64,000 bases of DNA, from contig NZ_CP046400.1 of NCBI RefSeq assembly GCF_009762795.1, positions 1,341,501-1,405,500 of the forward strand, written 5' to 3'. The stretch is from Pseudodesulfovibrio cashew (GTDB taxonomy: Bacteria; Desulfobacterota; Desulfovibrionia; Desulfovibrionales; Desulfovibrionaceae). Both the position numbers and the translations under genes were made by a program. Shown here piece after piece: positions 45,287 through 53,769 of the stretch. Position 1 is the stretch's first letter; each line of letters opens with the position of its first letter. Below the pieces are notes generated by a model. It was not told the DNA's origin. It was given only the letters and a program-made list of their open reading frames with translations, and searched no databases.

Positions 45287-46174
45287 ATGCAGAAACAGTC
45301 TCTTACCTATCTTTACCTGCTTCTCGTCACCAGCATGGCACTGTGGGGCGGCACCTGGATCGCCGGACGCGTCCTGGCCCAGTCCATCCACCCCATGTCA
45401 GCCGCGTTCCTGCGCTTTTTGCTGGCCTCGGCCCTGCTCCTGTTCATGAGCTGGCGCGCAGAGGGGCGCATCCCCCGGTTGCGGGGTAAACAGGTCTTGC
45501 CCGTGGCCTTTCTCGGGGCCACCGGCGTGTTCATCTACAGCTATTTCTTTTTCACCGGGCTTCAGACCATCCCGGCCGGGCGGGCAGCCCTGATCGTGGC
45601 CTGCATCCCGGTGTGCATCTCCCTGCTCTCGGCCGTGCTGTACAAGGAAAAGTTCGGCCCGGTTCGTATCGCCGGGGCGATGACCTCGCTGGTGGGCGTG
45701 TCCGTGGTCATTGCGGACGGCAACCCCCTGGCCCTGCTCTCTGGCGGGGTGAGCCGGGGCGACTTCATGATCCTGGGCTGCGTTGCGGCCTGGACCGCCT
45801 ATTCCCTGGGCGGGCGTTCGGTGATGAAGACCCTGTCACCGCTCACCGCCGTGACCTGGTCCTCGGTCTTCGGCACGCTCATGCTGCTGCCTGCCGCCGT
45901 CAGCGGCGGCCTGGCCGAAGACGTGCTTCGCGCCCGCCCCCTGGACTGGGCGTGCGTGGTCTACCTCGGCGCTCTGGCCACGGCCCTGGCCTACTACTGG
46001 TACTACCAGGCCATCTCGGTCATCGGGGCCAGCCGTTCGGGTATCTTCATCAACACCGTGCCGGTTTTTGCCGTGGTCATGGGCTTTCTACTGCTCGGCG
46101 AGCCCATTCACCTCTCCCTGCTTCTCGGTGGCCTCATGGTCGTCACGGGCGTCTACCTGACCAACAGGACGTGA
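45287..46174 (+). CDS. EamA/DMT-family transporter
   Basis: A 295-residue membrane protein with ten predicted helices in two EamA halves (MALWGGTWIAGRVLAQSIHP, IPAGRAALIVACIPVCISLL; AWTAYSLGGRSVMKTLSP, YYWYYQAISVIGASRSGIF). It probably exports a metabolite. The start at 45287 gives the family N-terminus; the Shine-Dalgarno is weak. It follows the lyxose-isomerase gene by about 100 bases. The substrate is unknown. Confidence 0.88.
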   Translation: MQKQSLTYLYLLLVTSMALWGGTWIAGRVLAQSIHPMSAAFLRFLLASALLLFMSWRAEGRIPRLRGKQVLPVAFLGATGVFIYSYFFFTGLQTIPAGRAALIVACIPVCISLLSAVLYKEKFGPVRIAGAMTSLVGVSVVIADGNPLALLSGGVSRGDFMILGCVAAWTAYSLGGRSVMKTLSPLTAVTWSSVFGTLMLLPAAVSGGLAEDVLRARPLDWACVVYLGALATALAYYWYYQAISVIGASRSGIFINTVPVFAVVMGFLLLGEPIHLSLLLGGLMVVTGVYLTNRT

Positions 46175-46376
46175 TACGGTCTTGGCGGCTTGTCCCGCCT
46201 TTTCCGATGTGCGAAGGTGTGATACGCCCTTGCGCCTGATGGCTGTGAGCGACAAAAGTCGGTCGGATTTTTCGCCATCATTAAGAGGTGTTGCCGGTTC
46301 ATATCCCTTTTCCGGCAGGGCTGTCCCTTGACCGTGCCATCTGTTCGGCTCACACTTTCCCCCTCGGGAGGACATC

Positions 46377-46586
46377 ATGGAAGAACGTATCGAACGATTG
46401 GAAAATCTGGTTTCGCTTCAGGACCGGACTATCGAGAAACTGAGCGACACCGTGTATGATCAGCAAAAACAGATCACCGACCTGCGCAAGGTGGTGGAAA
46501 GACTGGCTGGCAAGCTGCGCGACATCGACGAGGCCCTGGACCAGTCCGGCGGGGTGGATACGCCGCCACCGCATTACAACGGATGA
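46377..46586 (+). CDS. slyX: SlyX family protein
   Basis: A 69-residue coiled-coil protein matching SlyX: RIERLENLVSLQDRTIEKLS, a heptad region and the ending PPPHYNG, which is close to the family PPPHY tail. GGGAGGA precedes the ATG. Its function is not established in any organism. Confidence 0.88.
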   Translation: MEERIERLENLVSLQDRTIEKLSDTVYDQQKQITDLRKVVERLAGKLRDIDEALDQSGGVDTPPPHYNG

Positions 46587-46627
46587 CAATCGTCAAGTTT
46601 ACGATATGATATTATCATGAGGAAATA

Positions 46628-47140
46628 ATGAAAGAATTGTCTGCTGAGGAAGTTATCGATATTCTTGGTCTCGAACCCCATCCTGAAGAGGGTGGATACT
46701 TCAGGGAGACCCACAGGGCCGAAGAGCTGCTGGGCGGGGAATCGGTGCCGTCGCGCTATGCCGGTGACCGCTGCCATTCCACGGCCATCTACTATCTGCT
46801 CACGCCCGGGACCTATTCCCACATGCACCTCTTGCAATCAGACGAGATATTTCATTTTTACCTCGGCGATTCGTGCGAGATGCTCCAATTGCATCCCGAC
46901 GGCGCAGGCGAGGTCGTGCGTTTCGGCACGAACCTGCCGGCCGGGGAGCGACCTCAGGTCAGGGTGCCGCGCGGCTCCTGGCAGGGCATGCGTCTGGTGC
47001 CCGGCGGTCGTTTCGCACTCATGGGCTGCACCGTGGCCCCGGGGTTCGAGTACGAGGACTATGCCCATGGCGACCGTTCTGTTTTATTGGAAAAGTATCC
47101 TGATTTCGAGGTGTTGGTACGAGAGTTGACTGCGGGCTAG
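46628..47140 (+). CDS. Cupin domain protein (DUF985)
   Basis: A 170-residue single cupin of the DUF985 family: LGLEPHPEEGGYFRETHR, AIYYLLTPGTYSHMHLLQSD, EIFHFYLGDSCEMLQLHPDG, GRFALMGCTVAPGFEYEDY. Histidines and glutamate in the two cupin motifs are present. Molecular function is unknown. It follows slyX by 41 bases and may be co-transcribed. Confidence 0.9.
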   Translation: MKELSAEEVIDILGLEPHPEEGGYFRETHRAEELLGGESVPSRYAGDRCHSTAIYYLLTPGTYSHMHLLQSDEIFHFYLGDSCEMLQLHPDGAGEVVRFGTNLPAGERPQVRVPRGSWQGMRLVPGGRFALMGCTVAPGFEYEDYAHGDRSVLLEKYPDFEVLVRELTAG

Positions 47141-47150
47141 CCAACGTGAA

Positions 47151-47175
47151 AGGCGCTTTCCCGAGGGAAAGCACC
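47151..47175. terminator. Hairpin duplicated around the palindromic repeat (left copy)
   Basis: GGCGCTTTCCC pairs with GGGAAAGCACC. A near-identical hairpin lies at 47324-47353, on the other side of the repeat. Confidence 0.6.
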
Positions 47176-47303
47176 CAGGCTGCTGATAAAGGCCCGATTG
47201 CTGCGTTGCTGCGAAAAGTTCAAACCCTTGCGTACAGGAAGTACGCTTCGGCCTTGAACTTTTCTTGCGCCTTGCGCTCGAACCTTTCTCAACAACCTGC
47301 CAG
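47176..47303. repeat. Dispersed palindromic repeat, copy 2
   Basis: A 128-bp element with imperfect outer arms (CAGGCTGCTGATAAAGG against the CCTTTCTCAACAACCTG end), an inner AAAAGTTCAA/TTGAACTTTT stem and GCGTAC/GTACGC. It shares GATTGCTGCGTTGCTGCGA and CTTGCGCCTTGC with copy 1 at 31310. Confidence 0.85.
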
Positions 47304-47323
47304 AATGGGTTTTGTTAACGTTT

Positions 47324-47353
47324 AGAGGCGCTTTCCCAAGGGAAAGCGCCTCT
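47324..47353. terminator. Terminator at the end of the tail operon (right hairpin copy)
   Basis: AGAGGCGCTTTCC pairs with GGAAAGCGCCTCT and is followed by TTTT on the plus strand. It directly abuts the last tail gene. Confidence 0.8.
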
Positions 47354-47355
47354 TT

Positions 47356-47792
47356 TCATTCCGTGGCGGGTTGTTCCGGCCAGGACACGGTTTCGGGGAA
47401 TCCGTCCTGCTGCGGCACGTCGCGCAGGGCCTGCCGGTAGCTTTGCCACAGGACCATTGCGGTGTCGTCCAGAGGGTGGTCCGCCAACTGAGTCCAGTCA
47501 GACGCGGCCAGCCTGGCGTCACGCTCCGCGCGGGCCGTGGTAGCCATGTGTCGGTTTTTGCCGCTTCATCCACAGTTACGGTGACCGCCTCCTCGCGGTA
47601 GATCAGGTCTTCGCCCTTGATCCACCTGGTCTCGTAGGCGGTGAACGGGGCTCGATCCAGAGGGATTGCCTCGTTGTAGCCGAGTTCATCCCACTGTTCG
47701 CGGGTCAGGCCGGTGAATCTTCGCCGGTAACCGCCATGGTCCACGGTGGCCGGAGGGTTGGTGCGGAACTGTCCGTTGTCGTATCGAAACAT
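47356..47792 (-). pseudogene. Tail-fibre assembly-type protein, frameshifted
   Basis: Two overlapping frames together give one about 145-residue protein. The first (start 47792, MFRYDNGQFRTNPPATVDHG) contains EQWDELGYNEAIPLDRAPF. The second, ending at 47356, contains ERDARLAASDWTQL, WQSYRQALRDVPQQDGFPE and WPEQPATE, typical of the C-terminus of phage tail-fibre assembly proteins. The change of frame (-1) falls at an A5 tract on the minus strand (47555-47559). It could be a mutation, a sequencing error or programmed slippage. Without it the first frame runs on to 47322. Last gene of the tail operon. Confidence 0.65.
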
Positions 47793-47805
47793 GATGATTC
47801 TCCCG

Positions 47806-49902
47806 TTAATATGCGTTGTTGTAGTTGGTTGACTCAAGGATGGCGAAACCGATGACAAGGCTGCCATCCTCGTTGGAGTCGTATTTGATGTTGGCGAGCT
47901 TCAGCCCGTTGGCGGTGAACATGACGTCCTCCGCATAGTCGGTCTCCACGTTGGCTCCGTTCGGGAGAAGCTGCGTGTCCACCGGGTTGGTCGGCTCCGT
48001 GGCTGCGTTGTAAAGCATCCACGATCCGCCGCTCCCTTCCGTGTTTTTGAGCAGCACCAGCTTGGGGCGGCCTCCCAGGTTGATGAAGGGGCCGTCCGCC
48101 AGGCTGTTGCCGATGAAGCCGAATATTTTGAAGATATCGGACTCGGCAAAGAGATATGCGATATATCCTGCGCCGCTGTAGTTGACTCCGTAGTGATCGC
48201 CGAGAGTGATGGTCGTGGTTGTCGGCTCCGTGTCGTTCCAAAACGACGTCGCTGTTTGGGCGGCTGCGGTTTCGTTGACGTAGAGCCCCTGTGTCGCGCC
48301 CAGGCCATGATGATAGGCGATCCACTTCTGAGAGTTGGTGGTACTCTTGATGATCACCAATCCGGGCTTTCTCCCCAGGCTGTGCGCGACCTGTCTGCCC
48401 ACCACGCTGTTGCCGGTGTAGGAGATGATTTCGAATCCTTGATCCGTATTTTCGGCAATGCACAGGTCAAGAAACGAGCATCCTGCCGCATTGGTCAAGG
48501 TTTGGTCGCCAAGGCTGTATCCATCCGTGTTGAAGGCCGTAAGCGAGCCGGTTTTGATTGTTTCAATATCCGTCAAATCCATGAACAGAGCCTTCTCCGT
48601 TCCTCGTTTCGAGTCGAAGGCGCCCCATGACCGGGCGGTGTCACGATCCTTGATCAGCACGAAGTCGGGCTGGAATTCCAGCGACGAAACGGCAGCGCTC
48701 GCCCCTGTCCCCTCGCGCAACACGATGTCCGCAACACTCTCCGAGCGTATGACCGGAACCTCAAGGTTGGCTGCGCAAAGCGCCTTGAAGCCCACCGTGG
48801 GGGTGTGATTGAATCCTGTGGCTCCGCTATTGAAGCGCACGGCGTTGTCCGGGTTGCTGTCCGACTCCAGGCAGACCGCTGGGAAGAGCGGGCCGTGAGC
48901 CATGGACCAGGTGAAGCTCCCCTGAGATTCGTCGTTGTTGAAGAACTCCACGGTTTTTGTGTCCATGTCGACTTCGACGCGCACGACGTCCCCTGTGGCC
49001 GTCCCCCAGGAGGTGTTCGACACCGGGGTTGTCCCGTCAAAGTCGGTGTAGACGGCCGTGAAGTTGTTCACCCTCCAGACCCAGTTGCCCACAAAGGCGT
49101 CGATCCAGGTTCCGTAAAGGTGCTGCACGAGCGTGAGGACCACGGAGTCCGTGAAGGAGATGATCTCCCACTCCCACGCCCATTTTCCCGTATCGGGCAA
49201 GGGCATGGAGGAAAGGCAGCAGTTATAGGTCCCGCCGCCGGATGCGGTCGCGGTGGTGTTGCCGCCCGAGAATCCCGGTGCGTTGTAGCCGGTGTGCGTC
49301 GACGGATAGCCCACCATCGGGTTCAGTGTGGCGTGGTTGTTCGTCGGCGTGTCCGTCGTCTGCGTGCCCGTGATGGTCCAGTGGTTGCCGTTGCCGGACC
49401 CGTCCTGCCCGAGGTTTGCGGAGTCTCCGAATGTCAGCAGGGTGTGCGGTGCGAGCGCACCGAGGCTTTTGGGCGTCCACAGCCCGGTCACGAGCTCGGA
49501 TTGCTCCAGGAACACCGCGTAGTCCAAAGCCTGCTCAATGACGACTACCCGCGAGTAGTAGCCGTAGTGACTGCCCGCGATGGCGGTGAGCACATTTTGC
49601 AGCAGTTGGGCATAGGTCGCGCCCCCCACGGTGGCGTAGGAGAGCGTGGCGATCTGCGCGCCCTGTTTCCAGATGGTTATGGCGTCTCCCTGCTTGCGGA
49701 TAGTGAGCAGGTAGTGGCCGGTCTCGTCGCACAGCGGGGCGGTGACGGAATCGGTCGGTTTCCAGCCCAGGGCGATGGTGGCGTCTTCGGTCACTGCCCC
49801 CGTGGACGAGAAGGTGGACTCGATGAGGGCGGACTGGGCGATCTTCATCGGGAAGACCGCCGAATTGTTTCCGGGCAGGGTTTCTTTTGGTGTCAGCGCC
49901 AT
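47806..49902 (-). CDS. Phage tail fibre protein
   Basis: A 698-residue protein. The first about 150 residues are unique, then comes a SPRY/concanavalin-like domain (GKWAWEWEIISF, GDVVRVEVDMDTKTVEFF). The C-terminal half has the phage-fibre segments found in many tail proteins (FQPDFVLIKDRDTARSW, GRKPGLVIIKSTTNSQKW, WIAYHHGLGATQGLYVNE, YIAYLFAE, GGRPKLVLLKNTEGSGGSW). It probably binds the target cell surface. It lies two bases after the fibre adaptor gene and before the assembly protein. Confidence 0.85.
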   Translation of the reverse strand: MALTPKETLPGNNSAVFPMKIAQSALIESTFSSTGAVTEDATIALGWKPTDSVTAPLCDETGHYLLTIRKQGDAITIWKQGAQIATLSYATVGGATYAQLLQNVLTAIAGSHYGYYSRVVVIEQALDYAVFLEQSELVTGLWTPKSLGALAPHTLLTFGDSANLGQDGSGNGNHWTITGTQTTDTPTNNHATLNPMVGYPSTHTGYNAPGFSGGNTTATASGGGTYNCCLSSMPLPDTGKWAWEWEIISFTDSVVLTLVQHLYGTWIDAFVGNWVWRVNNFTAVYTDFDGTTPVSNTSWGTATGDVVRVEVDMDTKTVEFFNNDESQGSFTWSMAHGPLFPAVCLESDSNPDNAVRFNSGATGFNHTPTVGFKALCAANLEVPVIRSESVADIVLREGTGASAAVSSLEFQPDFVLIKDRDTARSWGAFDSKRGTEKALFMDLTDIETIKTGSLTAFNTDGYSLGDQTLTNAAGCSFLDLCIAENTDQGFEIISYTGNSVVGRQVAHSLGRKPGLVIIKSTTNSQKWIAYHHGLGATQGLYVNETAAAQTATSFWNDTEPTTTTITLGDHYGVNYSGAGYIAYLFAESDIFKIFGFIGNSLADGPFINLGGRPKLVLLKNTEGSGGSWMLYNAATEPTNPVDTQLLPNGANVETDYAEDVMFTANGLKLANIKYDSNEDGSLVIGFAILESTNYNNAY

Positions 49903-49904
49903 GG

Positions 49905-50897
49905 TCAGGCCCCCATATTCTGCAGGCCGACAAGGCTTTTCCGGCCGTTGAAGACTTCCACGGCCACGCGGATTTCACCCGCCGCCGGGTCCTGTTCCTC
50001 CAAGGACGCGGACAGCTTGTACGCGGACGAGAAGGTCACCGTGTGTCCCGCCGGGTAGATGTGGAAGACGTAGGTCCCGTCGTAGGGAAAGTCCACGTCG
50101 TCGAAGGTGGCGTCTCCGGTCAGCGTCCAGAGCAGGTGGTTGCGGGTAACGGAGAGCCCTGTCAGGCTCGTCCCGGAGATCTCCTGCGGCTCCTCGCCGT
50201 AGACCGCCCGGAGCAGGTCCGCCAGGTCGGCCTTGAGAATGGCCGTGTCCGCCGGTTCGGCGTCCATGGCCGCCAGGGCCTCGGAGCTTGTCCCGGCCAC
50301 GGCCACACTGCGGCCGGTCTCACCCATGCCGAGGTTGACCATGGCCTGGGTGCCGTCGGAGCCTCCGGTTCCGCCCTGTTCTACGGCCAGGGGCAGGAGG
50401 ACCGCGTCCATGGCGGCGGCGTCGCGGTTGGTCAGATTGGAAGCGTCGCCGTTCCAGGCCAGGAGCTGGTTGGACTCCGGTTCGGGGAGCTCCACTCCGG
50501 TGACGGCGGAGGAGACGCGGAAGGTGATGGTCCTGTCCAGCCGTTCGGCCAGGGCCTGGCAGATCATGGTCAGCTTGTCGAGAGCCGCTTCGTGGGTGGC
50601 TGCCGGGAACGCGTCGTTCTCCACGTAATCCACTTCCTGGACCAGGGCGGGATTACGCCTGAGCACCAGGGTTTCTCCTTCCACGGGAGCGACGTTCAGG
50701 GTGCAGAGCCCTCCGGATTGGTCTCCCGCTCCGGCGAGCTGGTAATCGGTGGAAATGGTCAGCACGGCTTCGCTCTCTCCGTCGGAGAGGATTACCTCCA
50801 CGTCTTCGTCCCGCAGGAACATAAAGGGTACGGCAAAGCCGGAGGTGGAGCCGTTGCCCGCGTAAATGGCCTTGGTCAGTGTTGATGATATGGTCAT
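49905..50897 (-). CDS. T7-type tail fibre adaptor protein
   Basis: A 330-residue protein whose N-terminus has the podoviral fibre-attachment pattern (YAGNGSTSGFAVPFMFLRDED, then VLRRNPALVQEVDYVENDAF and HEAALDKLTMICQALAERLD). The rest has the LPLAVEQGGTGGSDGTQAM repeat-like motif common in tail fibres. It would join the fibre to the tail. It lies two bases from both neighbours, which indicates coupled translation. Confidence 0.82.
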   Translation of the reverse strand: MTISSTLTKAIYAGNGSTSGFAVPFMFLRDEDVEVILSDGESEAVLTISTDYQLAGAGDQSGGLCTLNVAPVEGETLVLRRNPALVQEVDYVENDAFPAATHEAALDKLTMICQALAERLDRTITFRVSSAVTGVELPEPESNQLLAWNGDASNLTNRDAAAMDAVLLPLAVEQGGTGGSDGTQAMVNLGMGETGRSVAVAGTSSEALAAMDAEPADTAILKADLADLLRAVYGEEPQEISGTSLTGLSVTRNHLLWTLTGDATFDDVDFPYDGTYVFHIYPAGHTVTFSSAYKLSASLEEQDPAAGEIRVAVEVFNGRKSLVGLQNMGA

Positions 50898-50899
50898 GG

Positions 50900-51382
50900 T
50901 TATCTCCCGTATCTGTAGATGGACGAACCAAGGGAAAGGGTGGACCTGTTGGGCTTGAGACCCTGGCTGATCCGGCTCAGGTTGGCTTCGTGCCGCCCCT
51001 GGTTAAGGGTTTGCCTTGCCTCGGCCTCGCCTTCGAAGAGCAGGTCCTCCTCCAGCTGTCTGTCATGAAGCTGCTGCGAGTCCCTGACCAGGGCCGAAGA
51101 CCCGCTCATGGCCAGTCCGGACTGACCCCAGGCGGCGTTGGCCCTGGCCCTGGAGTGTTCATTGGTTTCGTGTGTTGCGGCCGCCTGTTGTCTGGCCTGT
51201 TTCCGCTGTTCCGCCGCTGCGGATTGTGCGTCGAGCTCCCGAAGCCTGGCTTGTTCCTCGTGCACGGAGTCCATCGGATCCTCCGTGGTCTGGGGGACCG
51301 TGATGGCCAGCCGGGAGTACATGTCGTTGACCATGCCCAGCCCTTGCTCGAACTGAGTGGTCGCCTGTTCGTTCATACCCAT
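50900..51382 (-). CDS. Small internal-virion-like tail operon protein
   Basis: A 160-residue helical, Ala/Gln-rich protein (QARLRELDAQSAAAEQRKQA, SRARANAAWGQSGLAMSGSS, LEEDLLFEGEAEARQTLNQ). The AWGQSGLAMSGSSALV stretch resembles internal virion (gp14-like) proteins of podoviruses. Family assignment is tentative. GGAGAG precedes the start. It lies between the nozzle and adaptor genes. Confidence 0.65.
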   Translation of the reverse strand: MGMNEQATTQFEQGLGMVNDMYSRLAITVPQTTEDPMDSVHEEQARLRELDAQSAAAEQRKQARQQAAATHETNEHSRARANAAWGQSGLAMSGSSALVRDSQQLHDRQLEEDLLFEGEAEARQTLNQGRHEANLSRISQGLKPNRSTLSLGSSIYRYGR

Positions 51383-51409
51383 GTCTCTCTCCTTTGTGGT
51401 TGTTTGTTG

Positions 51410-53506
51410 TTATTCGTTGGTGATGGCCGTGGGCACGATGAGCAGGACCGTCATGGGCAGAGGTTGGTCCTGGACCACGGTGAGCACGGCTTCCCGTGTC
51501 CATCCTTTTGGAAAAACGACTGATTTATCGCCGGAAAAGACGCCGACGGACTGACCCATGGGCGCAGCTGGATAGCGGAAGAGGATGGGTTCCAGGGCAG
51601 ACAGGTCAGGGCCGATCCGGCCGCCGAGGGTGTTATGGAAACGGACGGCCACGCGGGTGATGCGCTGACGCTTGGTCTGTCCGGTGCCGCGCACTGAGCC
51701 CGCCTCGATGCGCATGGGCTGTACCATGGAGGTGTAGGGCAGCCCTGCGTGGACCTTGGAGGCGGGGCGGTCCAGGGAGATGGAGCCGTCGGGCGCGACA
51801 GTCTTCTCCGTCTGCACCGCGCCGTCGGCGAGTACGGCCACGGTCTCTCCCGCAAGGTGATCCAGGCCGGTCATGATCGAGGTCGGTTCACCGTCGTAGC
51901 TCAGTCCGCTGTCCACGAAAAAGGCGTCCTCAATCTCCCCGGCGAAGTCGGCCTCCAGGTATTCGATGAACCGCTTCTCCTCGCCGCCCACCGTCCGGTT
52001 GACCACCACCCAGAGTTCGTCCCGTTTGCTCGAATCGGAATAGATGGAGGTGAGGGCTTCGACCTTGCCCCGGGTGACGATGCGGGACCAGCCGGTGACG
52101 TCCTGTGAGGGCTCGTAGGTCATGGCGGGCACCACTCCGTCCTTGCGCACGCAGTAGAGCACCGAGTCCGGCTCCTGCACGTAGGCGAGCTGGGTCAGCC
52201 CATCGCCGGTGACGTGTTCGGAGAGCACGGTCAGGTCCTTGGACACATAAGCGTCGGTCTCGAAGCTGTAGGCCATCTCCCGGACCTTTTTCCCAGCCCG
52301 CTGGATGTAGAGGGTGGCGTAGCCGACGGACTCGGGCCGCATGGAGGACGCGCCGCACGAGCCTTCATGGGACGCCTTGATGTTGTCCGGTGCGAGCGCG
52401 TCGCCGCCTGCGCCGTAGAGGGTCCACTCGCCTCCTGCCGTGCCCAGCCAGAGCCGGGAGCGGGGCACCATGAACTCAATGGCGTTGGCCTGCCTGCCGG
52501 ACAGGGTGGCCTCTATGGCGTCGTCGCTCAGGGGATCGTCTCCGGCCTGCGCGTCCGTGCGGTCGCCCACCTCGAAACATTCCCAGTAGTCGCTTTGGAG
52601 CGCGTCGTTTGCATCCCATATGGCCTCGATCCCGTTTGCTCCGGGGGAGGCCTGGAAGGTGATGGTTTTGTCCGCACCAGAAGCCACGTGGTTTGCGTCG
52701 CCCTTGTACCGGTAGTAGCGGGTGGTGCCGTCGGGGTGCTGTCCCTTGATGCCGTCACTCTGTTCGAAGCCGTCGCCGTCAAGCAGGGTGAAGGTGTCCC
52801 CGGCCTTGCCGTCGCGAATGCCGTCCGAGTTGGCGTCGGTGATTTCCCGGTCCCGCCAGCCGTCCAGCGGCACCTCTCGGGTCTTGAGCCGGAAATCCGT
52901 CATCTCGCCGGTGCGGGAGAACCAGATGGTGCCCGGTTTGTCCGGGGTGGCGGCCAGGACAAGGCGCTGTTCGAAAAAACCCACGGCCGAAGGATAGTTG
53001 TTTTCGGTCCACGCTTCGGGCTGGCCCAGGAAGGCCATCTCCTCCAGGGACCAGTCGTCGTGGTCCACGCGGGTCAACTTGCGCACGGGATGGGCGGGGT
53101 GGGTCAGGATGAGCACGTCTGCCGACTGGGTGTAGCGCAGGGCATCGAGTTCATTGGCGGCGTAGGGAATGTCCCGCACGTACTCACTCCCGCCGGAAAG
53201 CACCACGCCGTGGTCGGTAAAGACGCGCATCTTGCCCTGCCCGTTTTCGTCCTCACCGAACTCCAGAACATAGGTTTGCTCCCCGTTGAACTCGAAGGGT
53301 ATGAGCAGGGTGGGCTTGTCCCGGCTCAGGGTTTCCGCCACGAAGCGGAAGCCCGAACGGCGGGTGATCCCGCCGTGGGGGTGGATATGAAAGTTCTCGA
53401 GGGCGCGGCAGCCGTTATAGTACTTGGACAGGTCGCTGCGTCCCTCGAGCCGGGGGCTTAGCTCCCCCGCCGTGAAATTGGTCAATGCTGGTGTGGAAAT
53501 GCTCAT
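51410..53506 (-). CDS. Podovirus tail nozzle/tubular protein
   Basis: A 698-residue protein, first in the tail operon. The start is characteristic: TPALTNFTAGELSPRLEGRS, then KYYNGCRALENFHIHPHGG and ITRRSGFRFVAET. ALRYTQSADVLILTHPAHPV, FFEQRLVLAATPDKPGTIWF and STRLWLGTAGGEWTLYG-type motifs (here SRLWLGTAGGEWTLYG) are typical of T7 gp12/BPP-1 type nozzle proteins, which form the distal tail tube. The frame is intact. Preceded by AGGAG and by copy C of the shared promoter signature. Confidence 0.88.
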   Translation of the reverse strand: MSISTPALTNFTAGELSPRLEGRSDLSKYYNGCRALENFHIHPHGGITRRSGFRFVAETLSRDKPTLLIPFEFNGEQTYVLEFGEDENGQGKMRVFTDHGVVLSGGSEYVRDIPYAANELDALRYTQSADVLILTHPAHPVRKLTRVDHDDWSLEEMAFLGQPEAWTENNYPSAVGFFEQRLVLAATPDKPGTIWFSRTGEMTDFRLKTREVPLDGWRDREITDANSDGIRDGKAGDTFTLLDGDGFEQSDGIKGQHPDGTTRYYRYKGDANHVASGADKTITFQASPGANGIEAIWDANDALQSDYWECFEVGDRTDAQAGDDPLSDDAIEATLSGRQANAIEFMVPRSRLWLGTAGGEWTLYGAGGDALAPDNIKASHEGSCGASSMRPESVGYATLYIQRAGKKVREMAYSFETDAYVSKDLTVLSEHVTGDGLTQLAYVQEPDSVLYCVRKDGVVPAMTYEPSQDVTGWSRIVTRGKVEALTSIYSDSSKRDELWVVVNRTVGGEEKRFIEYLEADFAGEIEDAFFVDSGLSYDGEPTSIMTGLDHLAGETVAVLADGAVQTEKTVAPDGSISLDRPASKVHAGLPYTSMVQPMRIEAGSVRGTGQTKRQRITRVAVRFHNTLGGRIGPDLSALEPILFRYPAAPMGQSVGVFSGDKSVVFPKGWTREAVLTVVQDQPLPMTVLLIVPTAITNE

Positions 53507-53554
53507 TCTCGTCGCTCCTGAAACGGGTTCTCCGGGACCCCCCGGATGGGTGCC

Positions 53555-53645
53555 CAGAGCCTAACCCCGGTTTTTGTGCCAGGATGAGAACGGGTGATAA
53601 TGGCATGAGAACGGGCGAAAAAAGGATGAAATGGGGTGTTGACAG
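53555..53645 (-). promoter_or_regulatory. Shared regulatory element, copy C (tail operon)
   Basis: CTGTCAACACCC (53634-53645), then 38 bases with CRCCC repeats at 21-base steps, then the 41-nt core (53555-53595): ACCCGTTCTCATCC, seven bases, AAAACCGGGG, TTAGGCT. The nozzle start codon is 49 bases downstream. Confidence 0.72.
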
Positions 53646-53703
53646 GATTTCAGGAGGTCCCGTTTTCACCGTTGGGCATGGGGAGAACCCCTGCTCGAAA
53701 AGC

Positions 53704-53745
53704 AGGACGCCCCTTCACCGGCAAGTGCCGGGGAAGGGGCGTCCT
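53704..53745 (-). terminator. Terminator upstream of the tail operon
   Basis: AGGACGCCCCTTC pairs with GAAGGGGCGTCCT. It ends the small zinc-motif gene and isolates the tail operon promoter. Confidence 0.75.
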
Positions 53746-53769
53746 GGAGGAAATAACGGAAGCTGGCGG

